Under the pieces are notes generated by a model. The model was not told the DNA's origin. It saw nothing but the letters and a program-made list of their open reading frames with translations, and made no database searches. Shown here piece by piece: positions 29,490 through 39,784 of a stretch of DNA of 64,000 nt (the first letter of the stretch is position 1; each line of letters begins with the position of its first letter). The stretch is taken from the NCBI GenBank assembly GCA_019233975.1, contig JAFALY010000008.1:1-64000 (forward strand), written 5' to 3'. The stretch comes from Alphaproteobacteria bacterium. GTDB lineage: Bacteria > Pseudomonadota > Alphaproteobacteria > UBA9219. A program made the translations under genes and the position numbers.

Positions 29490-30512
29490 CTAGCCAATCA
29501 CATTGTCTGTTGTGGGGGTAGAACGAGCCAAAACTGGAGCAGCATAGGGGCTGCGCACCAGATATAGTGCCATCCCTGTTGTATCGAATGATTTGTATTC
29601 AAGAGCGCAGCCAACCTCAGCCAATGCGGCTTCAAAAATTTTAGGGGTAATTTTATATGAATTGGTGATGTGAAGCTCTTGCCCTTTTTTGATAACCAGC
29701 TTTTGGCCGTTTATCTTAATATGTTGCTCGGCGGTCGCGACCAGTAAATGTGCCAGCTGATGGCTTTCTGGTACCCATTTCGAAACATGCTTAAATAGAT
29801 TTGGATCAAAGCCTTCAATTGGTAGTTCGCACGCTGCACGATAGAGTACATTACAAGCAAAATCTTCTGAGGCTTTATTGTCATAGCGCTTATGTAATTC
29901 GGCATTGTTGCTGGTCGTATCAAAGGACAGCAGCAGCCAGCCTTTACGCGCATAACTCAGCAGATAGCCCAATGTATCAACTAGGCGGTCAAACGGAAAG
30001 TCTTGGCTGACGGGATTTGGGATATTGCCAATAGTACTGCCACCAAAATAAGCTAGCGTCGGCTCCGTTACTTTTTCTTTGTCTGTATAGATATCTCCCA
30101 CACATAGAGCGGTAGCAATTTGTGGAAATGCGTCTTTAACCGCCTGTGCTGCTGCTTCTGCATATGCTTCCGACGCGTCAACGGCCACATAGCGCGATGA
30201 TTCGACCTTTTCTAATAATTTCAAACTTTTGGACTCAATGGCGCTTTTGTTGCCCGGTCCCAAGTCATAGAGTGGAATATGCGGAGGTATGTAGGGCAGT
30301 ATATCTGATAGAGAGTCGTTTAATAACCACACATCAGCCCTTGCTATTGGATAATCTGGCTCATCATTAGCAAGTGTCGCCCACAGCTTTGCGCCTGACA
30401 TGGATTGGCCACTCCGCTCGCCCTTATGATCGGCGTACATGTGCCGGCTCATATGAGCGGATTTACTCCCTGTCAGTAAATCTATGAAGTCATTGAGGAA
30501 GTCAGTGTCCAT
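29490..30512 (-). CDS. EgtD-family (histidine N-alpha-methyltransferase-like) SAM methyltransferase
   Basis: YDLGPGNKSAIESKSLKLL, YFGGSTIGNIP, LHITNSYKIT near C-terminus; overall EgtD-like layout. Confidence 0.8.
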   Translation of the reverse strand: MDTDFLNDFIDLLTGSKSAHMSRHMYADHKGERSGQSMSGAKLWATLANDEPDYPIARADVWLLNDSLSDILPYIPPHIPLYDLGPGNKSAIESKSLKLLEKVESSRYVAVDASEAYAEAAAQAVKDAFPQIATALCVGDIYTDKEKVTEPTLAYFGGSTIGNIPNPVSQDFPFDRLVDTLGYLLSYARKGWLLLSFDTTSNNAELHKRYDNKASEDFACNVLYRAACELPIEGFDPNLFKHVSKWVPESHQLAHLLVATAEQHIKINGQKLVIKKGQELHITNSYKITPKIFEAALAEVGCALEYKSFDTTGMALYLVRSPYAAPVLARSTPTTDNVIG

Positions 30513-30524
30513 AGACCGGTTTAA

Positions 30525-31193
30525 TTATTTGTCAATTGAAGGAATGATGCCAGCATTTTTCCAAATGCTGTCAAACTGTACGGCATAGGCGTCTGCGATT
30601 TGCCTAGATCTGATAAAAAGTATTTTCGGTGTAGGGTCTGCCTCAAAAACAATAATACCCAATCTATCGCCATATAAATAGAAAGGAACTGCAGATGATT
30701 GCTGAGATTCTGCCCACCGATATTCAGTGTAACTTGATGTGTGCTCAGTATTGTGTCCGACACTTGTGAGGCTTTTAAATTTTACATCATTTCGTCTCTT
30801 GATCAACGCTTGCATTCTTGTGAAGTGCTTTTGTGCATTTTCTTCGCCGTATGCTTTACTCCAGCGTTGCTCATCAATATTTGTCGTACAAACAACCCCG
30901 CCATTCGCTGAGAGATAGCTGTAGACATCGTCAAGAAATGCCACCAAGCCTTCCCGTCCGCTTAGGACATCAACGCCTTCTGGGCGGAAGCGAACGCCTT
31001 GGCCATCAATAAATTCCAGGTTTTCTGCCTCAAAAGCCTTGCGAATCTTGCTCAGGCTTTCGTCGCGGCCGTGGGTAACGCCGTTCTCAATGTTAAAGAT
31101 TGTGGCGCGGGCAATACCGGAGCGTTTGCTGAGCTCGGCGGCGTCCCAAGAGAGTAAAGCGCGCGCAGCGCGTATTTGCGAGGGGGTGATCAT
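30525..31193 (-). CDS. XRE-family HTH regulator with C-terminal sensor-like domain
   Basis: ITPSQIRAARALLSWDAAELSKRSGIARATIFNIENG; about 130 aa C-terminal domain; 12 bp upstream of the EgtD-like gene. Confidence 0.82.
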   Translation of the reverse strand: MITPSQIRAARALLSWDAAELSKRSGIARATIFNIENGVTHGRDESLSKIRKAFEAENLEFIDGQGVRFRPEGVDVLSGREGLVAFLDDVYSYLSANGGVVCTTNIDEQRWSKAYGEENAQKHFTRMQALIKRRNDVKFKSLTSVGHNTEHTSSYTEYRWAESQQSSAVPFYLYGDRLGIIVFEADPTPKILFIRSRQIADAYAVQFDSIWKNAGIIPSIDK

Positions 31194-31433
31194 GTATTAG
31201 TCATTATGCTGAAAATAATGTGCACTCAATATAAATATTTATTTCAAAAATTATAATTTTCTTGACATAAAATAACAATTAAAATTCTATTATGTATAAA
31301 ATTGTCTTTTAAGACCAAATAATCTAGTCATGAAAACAAATATGAATTGCTTTCATGCCCAGCCGCCCCTTATGTTGGGTTCATTCAAGGGAAGTCATAG
31401 CAGGGAAGATATAAAGGGGTAGGGGAGCCGGAA

Positions 31434-31622
31434 ATGGTGTCATACGAGACCTTTGTTGACCGTCATGGGGAAGACATGACGCAGGCGATGCTCGAAGACC
31501 TTGAGCGATTTCTCAAGGTCGACACTTGCGGGATTGTATTGCCTTTAAAGGAACGTTGGATGCGTTTGATTGAGGGTAAGAATGCCGCCCCGGCGACCCG
31601 TCATGAGTTATGGGAGTTCTAA
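31434..31622 (+). CDS. Uncharacterised 62 aa protein
   Basis: Short ORF after a long AT-rich leader; no family recognised. Confidence 0.45.
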   Translation: MVSYETFVDRHGEDMTQAMLEDLERFLKVDTCGIVLPLKERWMRLIEGKNAAPATRHELWEF

Positions 31623-31706
31623 GGGACGGCAGCATTTATATCAGGTGCGTTTATTTCAGGGGCAGTGATTTTTTATCAGGGGCAGTGGTACAGGGAGCAG
31701 AGGGTT

Positions 31707-32051
31707 ATGTCGATTAAAACAACACGCAAGGGGGCAAAAATGTCGGATGATAATGTTGCGATGCCTGTGGATGCCAACGCCTCCTTGCGTGATTATAAAG
31801 TTGAATTGCCCCGCACGCGTTTCAAGGCGCGTCTGGTGAATACAAAAGGACTGATGAACAAGCGTGAACTGATATCGGTGAAGGCGCTGACGGCTTATGT
31901 CGCGCATAACCAGAATGTATGCGAAGAAACCGTGCGTGCCATGCTGGCCGCCCAGTTTGAAGTGGATACCATCGACGAATTGCGCCGCGATGATTACGAA
32001 AGCGTCGTTCGCTTTCTGGTTGATGTGCAGGTTGAGCTGCTGACCAACTAA
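31707..32051 (+). CDS. Uncharacterised small protein
   Basis: ORF with ATG and upstream GAGGG; alternative ATG at 31740; unknown family. Confidence 0.6.
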   Translation: MSIKTTRKGAKMSDDNVAMPVDANASLRDYKVELPRTRFKARLVNTKGLMNKRELISVKALTAYVAHNQNVCEETVRAMLAAQFEVDTIDELRRDDYESVVRFLVDVQVELLTN

Positions 32052-32058
32052 GTGCTGC

Positions 32059-33351
32059 TTAGTCGATAAACGGATCTTTCATCAAAATCGTATCGTCCCG
32101 TTCGGGGCTGGTGGACAGCAATGTCACCGGCGCGCCGATCATTTCTTCCAGGCGGCGGATATATTTGATGGCATTGGACGGCAATTCGGCCCAGCTGCGC
32201 GCGCCGCGCGTGCTTTCGCTCCAGCCCTCGCATACATCGTAAACCGGTTCCACGGCGGCCTGCGCCGCCTGTCCCGCCGGCAGATAGTCGATTTCCTTGC
32301 CGTTCAGCTTATAGGCGCGGCAGATTTTCAGCTCTTTCATGCCGTCCAGAATGTCCAGTTTGGTCAGCGCCAGACCGTCAATACCGCCAATCTTGACCGC
32401 CTGCCGCACCAGAACGGCGTCCAGCCAGCCGCAACGGCGCTTGCGCCCCGTCACGACGCCGAATTCACGCCCGCGCGTGCCCAGCAATTCGCCGACTTCA
32501 CCATGATCTTCGGTCGGGAAGGGACCAGAGCCGACGCGTGTCGTATAGGCTTTGCAGATGCCCAGAACGCGGCCGATCTTGCCCGTGCCCATGCCGCTGC
32601 CCGACGCGGCGCAGGCGGCAACCGTGTTGCTGGACGTCACGAACGGATAGGTGCCGTGGTCGACATCCAGCATCGACCCCTGCGCGCCTTCGAACAGGAT
32701 CAGTTTGCCCTGGCTGCTTTCTTCGTCTAGGCGCTGCCAGACAACATCGCCATAGGGCAGAACCTGCGGCGCGATTTGCATCAGATCCTGATGAAGCTGC
32801 TTGCCGTCAATTTCCGGTGCGCCGAAACCGCGCAGCAAGGCGTTGTGATGCAGCAGCATCTGTTCAATCTTGTCGCGCAGAATGTCGGGCTCGCCCAGAT
32901 CGCATAAACGAATGGCTCGGCGCGCAACCTTGTCTTCATAGGCCGGTCCGATGCCGCGACCGGTGGTGCCGATTTTGTTGCTGCCACGGGCTTCTTCGCG
33001 CGCGCGGTCGACGGCGGCATGTACGGGTAGGATAAGCGGGCAATTTTCGGCGATGATCAGCCTGTCCGGCGTGATGCTGACGCCCTTGGAACGAACCGTG
33101 TCGATTTCTTTCAATAGGGCCCACGGGTCTACCACGACGCCATTGCCGATGACCGACAATTTGCCGCGACGAACGATGCCGGAGGGCAGAAGGCTCAGCT
33201 TATACTCAACCCCGTCGATGACCAGTGTGTGGCCAGCATTATGGCCGCCCTGAAAACGTACGATCACATCCGCGCGTGACGACAGCCAGTCGACAATCTT
33301 GCCTTTGCCTTCATCGCCCCATTGGGCGCCTACGACAGCCACATTTTTCAT
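32059..33351 (-). CDS. purA: Adenylosuccinate synthetase
   Basis: [57 protein letters not shown]. Confidence 0.96.
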   Translation of the reverse strand: MKNVAVVGAQWGDEGKGKIVDWLSSRADVIVRFQGGHNAGHTLVIDGVEYKLSLLPSGIVRRGKLSVIGNGVVVDPWALLKEIDTVRSKGVSITPDRLIIAENCPLILPVHAAVDRAREEARGSNKIGTTGRGIGPAYEDKVARRAIRLCDLGEPDILRDKIEQMLLHHNALLRGFGAPEIDGKQLHQDLMQIAPQVLPYGDVVWQRLDEESSQGKLILFEGAQGSMLDVDHGTYPFVTSSNTVAACAASGSGMGTGKIGRVLGICKAYTTRVGSGPFPTEDHGEVGELLGTRGREFGVVTGRKRRCGWLDAVLVRQAVKIGGIDGLALTKLDILDGMKELKICRAYKLNGKEIDYLPAGQAAQAAVEPVYDVCEGWSESTRGARSWAELPSNAIKYIRRLEEMIGAPVTLLSTSPERDDTILMKDPFID

Positions 33352-33514
33352 GAAAAACGGTCCCTTCCTGCCTCGATCACATCTAACGTGCAAGGGTCAA
33401 GGGACGCCTTGCAAGGCCTTCTAGCGGATTTTTCAGGGAAGTGGAAGGGGCTTTTGACCCCCCGGTTTGCCTATGGTATCAGGGGGCATTGCCACATTCC
33501 CTGTGATTCCAGCC

Positions 33515-33703
33515 ATGACACAACCTGAAACCTTTACCGTCGATACGCCCAGTTTCTATTGCGATGGGGGCGGTGCCATTGCGCCGGAGCTCGGCCATCC
33601 GCGCGTTTTCCTGACGGTTGCCGCTTCGGGCACAATCGACTGCCCCTATTGTGGCCGTCACTATATACTGAACCAAAGCGCCGCGCGCGCCGCGGGGCAC
33701 TGA
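33515..33703 (+). CDS. Zinc-finger (CHCC, NDUFS6-like) domain protein
   Basis: CDGGGAIAPELGHPRVFLTVAASGTIDCPYCGRHYIL. Confidence 0.82.
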   Translation: MTQPETFTVDTPSFYCDGGGAIAPELGHPRVFLTVAASGTIDCPYCGRHYILNQSAARAAGH

Positions 33704-34468
33704 ATGACCACCTATCTGCCCAAAACCGTCATGATCACCGCCGCGAATAGCGGCTTTGGCGTGGCCTTTGCCAAGCGTTTTGCCGCTGCCGGTTGCCGCC
33801 TGATTTTGACGGCGCGCAGTCAGGACAAACTGAACAAGGTTGTGCAGGGTCTGGGCGTGCCGGTGCATGGCGTGGTGGTTGACTTGTCTGACCGCGCGGC
33901 AGTCGAAGCCATGTTTGCCGGATTGCCTGCCGATTTTCGCGCGATTGATCTGCTGATTAACAATGCAGGCGGCGCGCTGGGGCTGGAGCCCGGCTATGCG
34001 GCGCAGATCGACGATTGGCAGAAAATGGTCGATGTGAACATTCTGGGCCTGCTATACTGCACGCGTCTGGCTATTGCCGGCATGGTGGAACGCAAATGCG
34101 GGCACATTGTGAATATCGGCTCCGTTTCCGGCTCATACGCCTATCCTGGCGGCAGCGTATATTGCGCGTCCAAGGCGTTCGTTGAGCAGTTCAGCCGCAC
34201 GATGCGTTGTGACCTGATCGCGACACAGGTGCGCGTGACAAACATCGAACCCGGCATGGTGGAAACGGACTTTTCGCTGAACCGCTTTAAGGGTGACGCC
34301 GAACGCGCCGCCAAGATATATGCAGGCGCTAATCCATTGGTTGCCGATGATGTGGCAGAGACGGTGTTTTGGGCGGCCACGTTACCGCCGCGCGTCAATA
34401 TCAACAGCATTGAATTGATGCCGGTGACGCAGGCGGCAGGCCCGCTGGCCGTGCACCGGACTGCATAA
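33704..34468 (+). CDS. Short-chain dehydrogenase/reductase (YdfG-like)
   Basis: MITAANSGFGVAFAKRFAAAG, LINNAGGALG, YCASKAFVEQFS. Confidence 0.9.
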   Translation: MTTYLPKTVMITAANSGFGVAFAKRFAAAGCRLILTARSQDKLNKVVQGLGVPVHGVVVDLSDRAAVEAMFAGLPADFRAIDLLINNAGGALGLEPGYAAQIDDWQKMVDVNILGLLYCTRLAIAGMVERKCGHIVNIGSVSGSYAYPGGSVYCASKAFVEQFSRTMRCDLIATQVRVTNIEPGMVETDFSLNRFKGDAERAAKIYAGANPLVADDVAETVFWAATLPPRVNINSIELMPVTQAAGPLAVHRTA

Positions 34469-37275
34469 TGACCACGCTTTATCTGGTTGACGGTTCCGGT
34501 TTCATCTTTCGCGCCTTTCATGCTTTGCCCGATCTGACACGCGCGGACGGTACGCATGTCGGCGCCGTGATGGGTTTTTGCAATATGCTGCAAAAACTTT
34601 TGGCGGATGCTGGCGGCGACCATGTCGCGGTTATTTTTGATGCCGCGCGTCAGACATTCCGCAATGATATTTATCCGGAATACAAGGCGCATCGCCCACC
34701 ACCGCCGCCCGAACTTATCCCGCAATTCGCCCTGATCCGTGAAGCAACCCGCGCGTTTGGCTTGCCCGCCATCGACGCCCCGAACTACGAAGCGGACGAT
34801 TTGATCGCCAGCTATGCGCGCGAAGCGGTCGCCGCCGGATGGGACGTGCGTATTGTGTCGTCGGATAAAGATTTGATGCAATTGATCCGCGACCACGTGG
34901 CATTGTACGACCCGTTGAAATCCATCCCCATAGGGACGGACGAAGTGCTGAAGAAATTCGGCGTCACACCGGATAAGGTTGTGGATGTGCAGGCGCTGGC
35001 CGGGGACAGCACGGACAATGTGCCGGGCGTACCGGGCATCGGCGTTAAAACGGCGGCGGAACTCATCAACACTTATGGTTCGCTGGAGGCATTGCTGGAA
35101 CGCGCAACGGAAATCAAACAGCCCAAGCGTCGTGAGGCCCTGATTGAAAATGCCGAGCTGGCGCGCATCTCACAAAGACTTGTGCGGTTGGACGATCAGG
35201 CGCCGCTGCCCATGCCTTTGGCGGATCTGAAGCGTCTGGATAATCACCGCGAAACATTGGTTGAGTTCTTGCGTACGCAGGGATTCCGCTCCATTCTGGC
35301 ACGACTGGGCGAAACGGCCCCAGCACCAACGCCTGTGACGGCGGTTCAAACAGCACCTGCTGCTGGGGTTGACGGCGCAGGGGAAGTCGCTGCAGATGAC
35401 GGGCTGCAAAATGTCGCAAGCGATTACGAACTGGTGCAGGATCTGCAACGCTTGAAGGACTGGGTTGCCGCTGCGCGCGATACCGGTCGCGTGGCCATCG
35501 ATACGGAAACGGATTCACTACGCGCCTGTACCGCGAAACTGGTTGGCATTTCCCTCGCCGTTGCGGCGGGTCGCGCCTGCTATATACCCGTTGGACATAT
35601 TGATCCAAAAAGCGTTGGTGCAGAGGGCGGTTTCGTTTTTGATGCTGTCGCGGCGCCCAAGCAAATCCCGTTGTCGCAGGTCGCGGATGCGCTGCGTGAT
35701 TTGCTGGCGGACGATGCGGTTCTGAAAATCGGCCACAACCTGAAATATGATATGCAGGTTCTGGCGCAACATAACCTGATCATCCGTAATTATGATGATA
35801 CTATGCTGCTGTCCTATGTGCAGGCGGCGGGCGCACATGGTCACGGGCTGGATGAACTGGCCAAGCTGCATTTCAATCATGCGATGATCGCCTATGATGA
35901 CGTCACGGGAACCGGCAAGCAAAAGGTAACGTTCGACCGCGTACCGTTGGATCAGGCAACCGCCTATGCCGCCGAAGACGCCGATTATGCTTTCCGTCTG
36001 TGGTTGCGCCTGAAGCCGAAACTGGCGCAGGAACATCTGGTTACCGTTTACGAACGCATTGAACGCCCGCTGGTGCCTGTTGTGGCGGCGATGGAACAAA
36101 CCGGTATTTGCATTGATCCGGATGAATTGAAGCGTCAAAGCCAGGCACTTGCCGTCCGGTTGCAGAAACTTGAAGAAGAAATTCACGGCATGGCCGGGCA
36201 TGCGTTCAATGTCGGATCACCCAAGCAACTGGGGGATGTGCTGTTTGCCGAGATGGGCCTGCCCGGCGGTGTGAAGGGTAAGACGGGTGCTTATTCCACC
36301 AGCTCTGACGTGTTGGAGCCATTAGCCGAGCAAGGGCATGACATTGTCGCACGCGTGTTGGAATGGCGTGGTGCGGCTAAATTGAAATCCACCTATACCG
36401 ATGCCTTGCCCGAGCAGATCGCGCCGCAGACGGGGCGCGTGCATACATCGTTCAATCTGGTTGGTGCCGCGACGGGGCGTCTGTCATCGAATGATCCCAA
36501 TTTGCAGAATATTCCTATCCGTACCGAAGATGGCCGCGCCATCCGCCGCGCCTTCGTTGCAGCGCCGGGGCATGAATTGCTGTCGGTCGATTATTCGCAG
36601 ATCGAGTTGCGACTGGCCGCAGAGGCGGCAGGGATCAAGGCGCTTATTCAAGCCTTCCATGACGGCGTTGATATTCACGCGCTGACCGCCAGCCAGGTGT
36701 TCGGCATTCCGCTGGCCGACCTGCCACCCGACAGACGCCGCGCGGCCAAGGCCATCAATTTCGGCATCATCTACGGCATCAGCGGTTTCGGTCTGGCAAA
36801 GCAGATCGGCATCACGCAGGGCGAAGCCAACCAGTTTATCCGGCAATATCTGGATCGTTTCCATGAATTGCGTGACTGGATGGAGGCGACAAAAAGCTTT
36901 GCACGCGACCATGGTTATGTGCAGACGCTTTTTGGTCGTCGCATTTATATCAACGCTATCCGCGATAAAATGCCGGCTCGCCGCGCGGGGGCCGAACGTG
37001 CCGCTATTAATGCGCCGTTACAGGGAACCGCGGCTGATATCATGAAACGCGCGATGATACGCGTCGGCCCGGCGCTGGCTGAGGCCAGATTGTCGGCAAG
37101 GCTGTTGCTGCAGGTGCATGACGAACTGGTTTTCGAAGTGCCTGTCGCTGAACTGGAACGCACATCCGCGCTTGTGAAGCAGGTGATGCAGGAAGCGCCC
37201 TTACCAGCCCTGACGCTGCGGGTACCTATTACGGCAGAAGCGGGTCACGCCAAAAACTGGGCGGAGGCGCATTAA
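34468..37275 (+). CDS. polA: DNA polymerase I
   Basis: 5'-nuclease, 3'-5' exonuclease and polymerase domains (DTETDSLRA; SVDYSQIELRLAAE; RRAAKAINFGIIYGIS; LLLQVHDELVFEVP). Confidence 0.97.
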   Translation: MTTLYLVDGSGFIFRAFHALPDLTRADGTHVGAVMGFCNMLQKLLADAGGDHVAVIFDAARQTFRNDIYPEYKAHRPPPPPELIPQFALIREATRAFGLPAIDAPNYEADDLIASYAREAVAAGWDVRIVSSDKDLMQLIRDHVALYDPLKSIPIGTDEVLKKFGVTPDKVVDVQALAGDSTDNVPGVPGIGVKTAAELINTYGSLEALLERATEIKQPKRREALIENAELARISQRLVRLDDQAPLPMPLADLKRLDNHRETLVEFLRTQGFRSILARLGETAPAPTPVTAVQTAPAAGVDGAGEVAADDGLQNVASDYELVQDLQRLKDWVAAARDTGRVAIDTETDSLRACTAKLVGISLAVAAGRACYIPVGHIDPKSVGAEGGFVFDAVAAPKQIPLSQVADALRDLLADDAVLKIGHNLKYDMQVLAQHNLIIRNYDDTMLLSYVQAAGAHGHGLDELAKLHFNHAMIAYDDVTGTGKQKVTFDRVPLDQATAYAAEDADYAFRLWLRLKPKLAQEHLVTVYERIERPLVPVVAAMEQTGICIDPDELKRQSQALAVRLQKLEEEIHGMAGHAFNVGSPKQLGDVLFAEMGLPGGVKGKTGAYSTSSDVLEPLAEQGHDIVARVLEWRGAAKLKSTYTDALPEQIAPQTGRVHTSFNLVGAATGRLSSNDPNLQNIPIRTEDGRAIRRAFVAAPGHELLSVDYSQIELRLAAEAAGIKALIQAFHDGVDIHALTASQVFGIPLADLPPDRRRAAKAINFGIIYGISGFGLAKQIGITQGEANQFIRQYLDRFHELRDWMEATKSFARDHGYVQTLFGRRIYINAIRDKMPARRAGAERAAINAPLQGTAADIMKRAMIRVGPALAEARLSARLLLQVHDELVFEVPVAELERTSALVKQVMQEAPLPALTLRVPITAEAGHAKNWAEAH

Positions 37276-37928
37276 TGGCGTTGCTCTTCGACATGGATGG
37301 CGTGGTCGTTGACTCCATGTTGCTGCACACCGAGATCGAAGCCGCCATGTTTTCGGCGGCGGGCATCGAACGCACGCCGCAGATGCTGACGCAGCAATTC
37401 GCGGGCATTGGGTTAAAGGGCATGATCGCCACATTGCAGGCTGAAAACGGCATTACCTTGCCGCCCGACTTTGCCGAACAGGTTGCCCGCAAGAAAGAAG
37501 AGCATTTTCAAGGACGGCTGCAGCCAACGCCGCATCTGGTCGAAGCGCTCAGTCAACTGGCCGACACGCCGCGCTGTATCGCGTCGGGTGCGGCGCTGCG
37601 TCGTGTTGAGTTTTGCCTGCGCTTAACAGACATCACGGATTTCTTTGCGCCGCATCTATATTCGTCAGACATGGTGGCGCGCGGTAAACCCGCGCCTGAT
37701 CTGTTTTTGTATGCGGCACAGAAACTGGGGGCTGATCCGCATGATTGTATCGTCATCGAGGATGCCGTGGCGGGCGTCAAGGCGGGCAAGGCGGCGGGGA
37801 TGCGGGTGCTTGGTTACGATGGGGGTGTTCATTGCTGGCCGGGCTATGGCGATGATCTGCGCGCCGCCGGAGCTGACGTTGTGTTCAACGACATGCGCCG
37901 TTTACCGGAGCTTGTTGCACTGCGTTAA
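37275..37928 (+). CDS. HAD-superfamily phosphatase
   Basis: LLFDMDGVVVDSM; CIVIEDAVAGVKAGKAAGM. Confidence 0.9.
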   Translation: MALLFDMDGVVVDSMLLHTEIEAAMFSAAGIERTPQMLTQQFAGIGLKGMIATLQAENGITLPPDFAEQVARKKEEHFQGRLQPTPHLVEALSQLADTPRCIASGAALRRVEFCLRLTDITDFFAPHLYSSDMVARGKPAPDLFLYAAQKLGADPHDCIVIEDAVAGVKAGKAAGMRVLGYDGGVHCWPGYGDDLRAAGADVVFNDMRRLPELVALR

Positions 37929-38011
37929 AGATTGCCCACGCCGCTTTTGCCAATCCACGCAAATCATAGTAGTTTCTGCCGCTACGGATTCTTTGTGTTT
38001 CAGGACAAACC

Positions 38012-38833
38012 ATGATTTTTACACGCCAGACCCTTATGATGTGCGCCGCGGATTATTTTGACGTGACCTACGTCATCAATCACTGGATGCGCGGCCAGGT
38101 TGGCAATGTGGATGTGCAGCTCGCGCAAAAGCAATGGCGCGATTATCACGCGATTGTGTCCAAACTTGTTGACGTTCAACTGGTAGATCCGCAACCAAAC
38201 CAGCCCGACTATGTCTTTACGGCGAATGCAGGCTTTGTCATCGGTAACCGCATGGTGAACAGTCATTTCCGTACGGCGGAACGCCAACGCGAAGAACCAT
38301 TCAATCAGGCCAGTTTTATGAGTTGGGGGTATGAGCTGGTCCATTGGCCGCAGGAAGTGTGTTTCGAAGGCGCGGGCGATGCCCTGCTGGACCGTGGCAA
38401 CAAAAACCTGTGGTGCGGCTATGGTTTCCGTTCGGATATGAGCGCGTCGCGCATTCTGGGTCAGATTTACGACCGCCCAACCATTGCGCTGCATCTCATC
38501 AATCCGCGCTTCTATCATCTGGACACATGCTTCTGCCCGTTGGAGGGCGGCTATGCCATGTATTATCCGGGCGCGTTTGATGCCGAAGCTTTGGAAAAGA
38601 TCGAAGCCAATCTGCCCGCCGACAAACGCATTGTCGTGGGCGATGAAGACGCGGCGCAGTTCGCGTGCAATACGGTCAATATCGGCAACACGGTTATCAT
38701 GAACCATGCGGGCGATGCCCTGCGTGCCAAGCTGGCTGTCGCCGGGTTTGAGGTTATTACGACACCGCTGACCGAATTCCTGAAGGCGGGCGGGGCGGCC
38801 AAATGCCTGACGCTCAAACTGCTTGAGGTATAA
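38012..38833 (+). CDS. Amidinotransferase / dimethylargininase-family protein
   Basis: DYVFTANAGFVIG, FEGAGDAL, FYHLDTCFCPL, AAKCLTLKL (catalytic Cys). Confidence 0.83.
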   Translation: MIFTRQTLMMCAADYFDVTYVINHWMRGQVGNVDVQLAQKQWRDYHAIVSKLVDVQLVDPQPNQPDYVFTANAGFVIGNRMVNSHFRTAERQREEPFNQASFMSWGYELVHWPQEVCFEGAGDALLDRGNKNLWCGYGFRSDMSASRILGQIYDRPTIALHLINPRFYHLDTCFCPLEGGYAMYYPGAFDAEALEKIEANLPADKRIVVGDEDAAQFACNTVNIGNTVIMNHAGDALRAKLAVAGFEVITTPLTEFLKAGGAAKCLTLKLLEV

Positions 38834-39559
38834 GTGGCCCGTTGCCTCACCCTCCTTGTCTGGACGGTTTTTGCCGCGCTCCTGATGGCGGTTTGCCTTT
38901 ATCCGCCGCTTGATCTGATCGTCTCCGGCTGGTTTTACCAACCGGGCGCGGGTTTTGTCTGGGCCGATCATCCCTTGCTGCAGGCGATTCACTTTACGGC
39001 GGTGCGCGGCGGCTGGGTTCTGTCGACGATGCTGATCGCCGGACTGACGGCCAGTCTGATTTTGCGCAAGGCGTTTTGTGGTGTGTCGGTGCGGGGGTGG
39101 CTGTTTCTGCTGCTGACGCTGGCACTCGGCCTTGGGGTTGTGGTCAATCTGGGGCTAAAAGATCATTGGGGCCGTGCCCGCCCACGGGCTGTGGTCGAAT
39201 TCGGCGGTGACCGCCCGTTCACCCCCGCCTGGCAGCCGCAGGCCAGGACGCATAAGAACGATTCCTTTGTCGCGGGCGATGGCGCGTTTGGTTTTGCGCT
39301 GCCTGCACTTGCTTTTCTGCTGCCGGTGGCGGGGTCGGCACAACAACACCGCTCACGACAGGTTTTTTACGGCCTTTGTGGCGTAGGCAGTCTGTTCGGT
39401 ATCGCGCGTATTATCATGGGTGCGCATTTTCTGAGCGATGTTTTGTTCGCCGCGCTCGTGATGGCGTTGGTGATGTCCAGCCTGCACACGCTTTTGCTCG
39501 GCTGGCCCGCGACCCGTCAGCGCCTCAATCTGTGGTTCATTTTAAAAAACCCATCATAA
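38834..39559 (+). CDS. PAP2-family membrane phosphatase
   Basis: KDHWGRARPRAVVEFGG, FVAGDGAFGFALPALAF, GAHFLSDVLFA. Confidence 0.82.
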   Translation: MARCLTLLVWTVFAALLMAVCLYPPLDLIVSGWFYQPGAGFVWADHPLLQAIHFTAVRGGWVLSTMLIAGLTASLILRKAFCGVSVRGWLFLLLTLALGLGVVVNLGLKDHWGRARPRAVVEFGGDRPFTPAWQPQARTHKNDSFVAGDGAFGFALPALAFLLPVAGSAQQHRSRQVFYGLCGVGSLFGIARIIMGAHFLSDVLFAALVMALVMSSLHTLLLGWPATRQRLNLWFILKNPS

Positions 39560-39784
39560 AAATTATGGTTAATGCCGCATTCCCGCCTTATTTGACGGGG
39601 GTTTTGTGGCCCGTCAGGTGTTTTTGAGTTGACTTGGCAAGGTGGGTTCCTTTAAATACTCCTTAACCCCAAAGCGCTAAATTGACGACATTCCATCTGC
39701 GCTGCGGTTTCCCTCAAGCGACAAAATGATGGGCAGGTTGTGAACCGCCCCGTTTGATTTTCCCAACAGTAATGAGTCTGATCC

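Noticed and set aside
38000-38992. 330 aa antisense ORF spanning the amidinotransferase and PAP2 genes
   Set aside because: Shadow ORF; both sense genes have catalytic motifs
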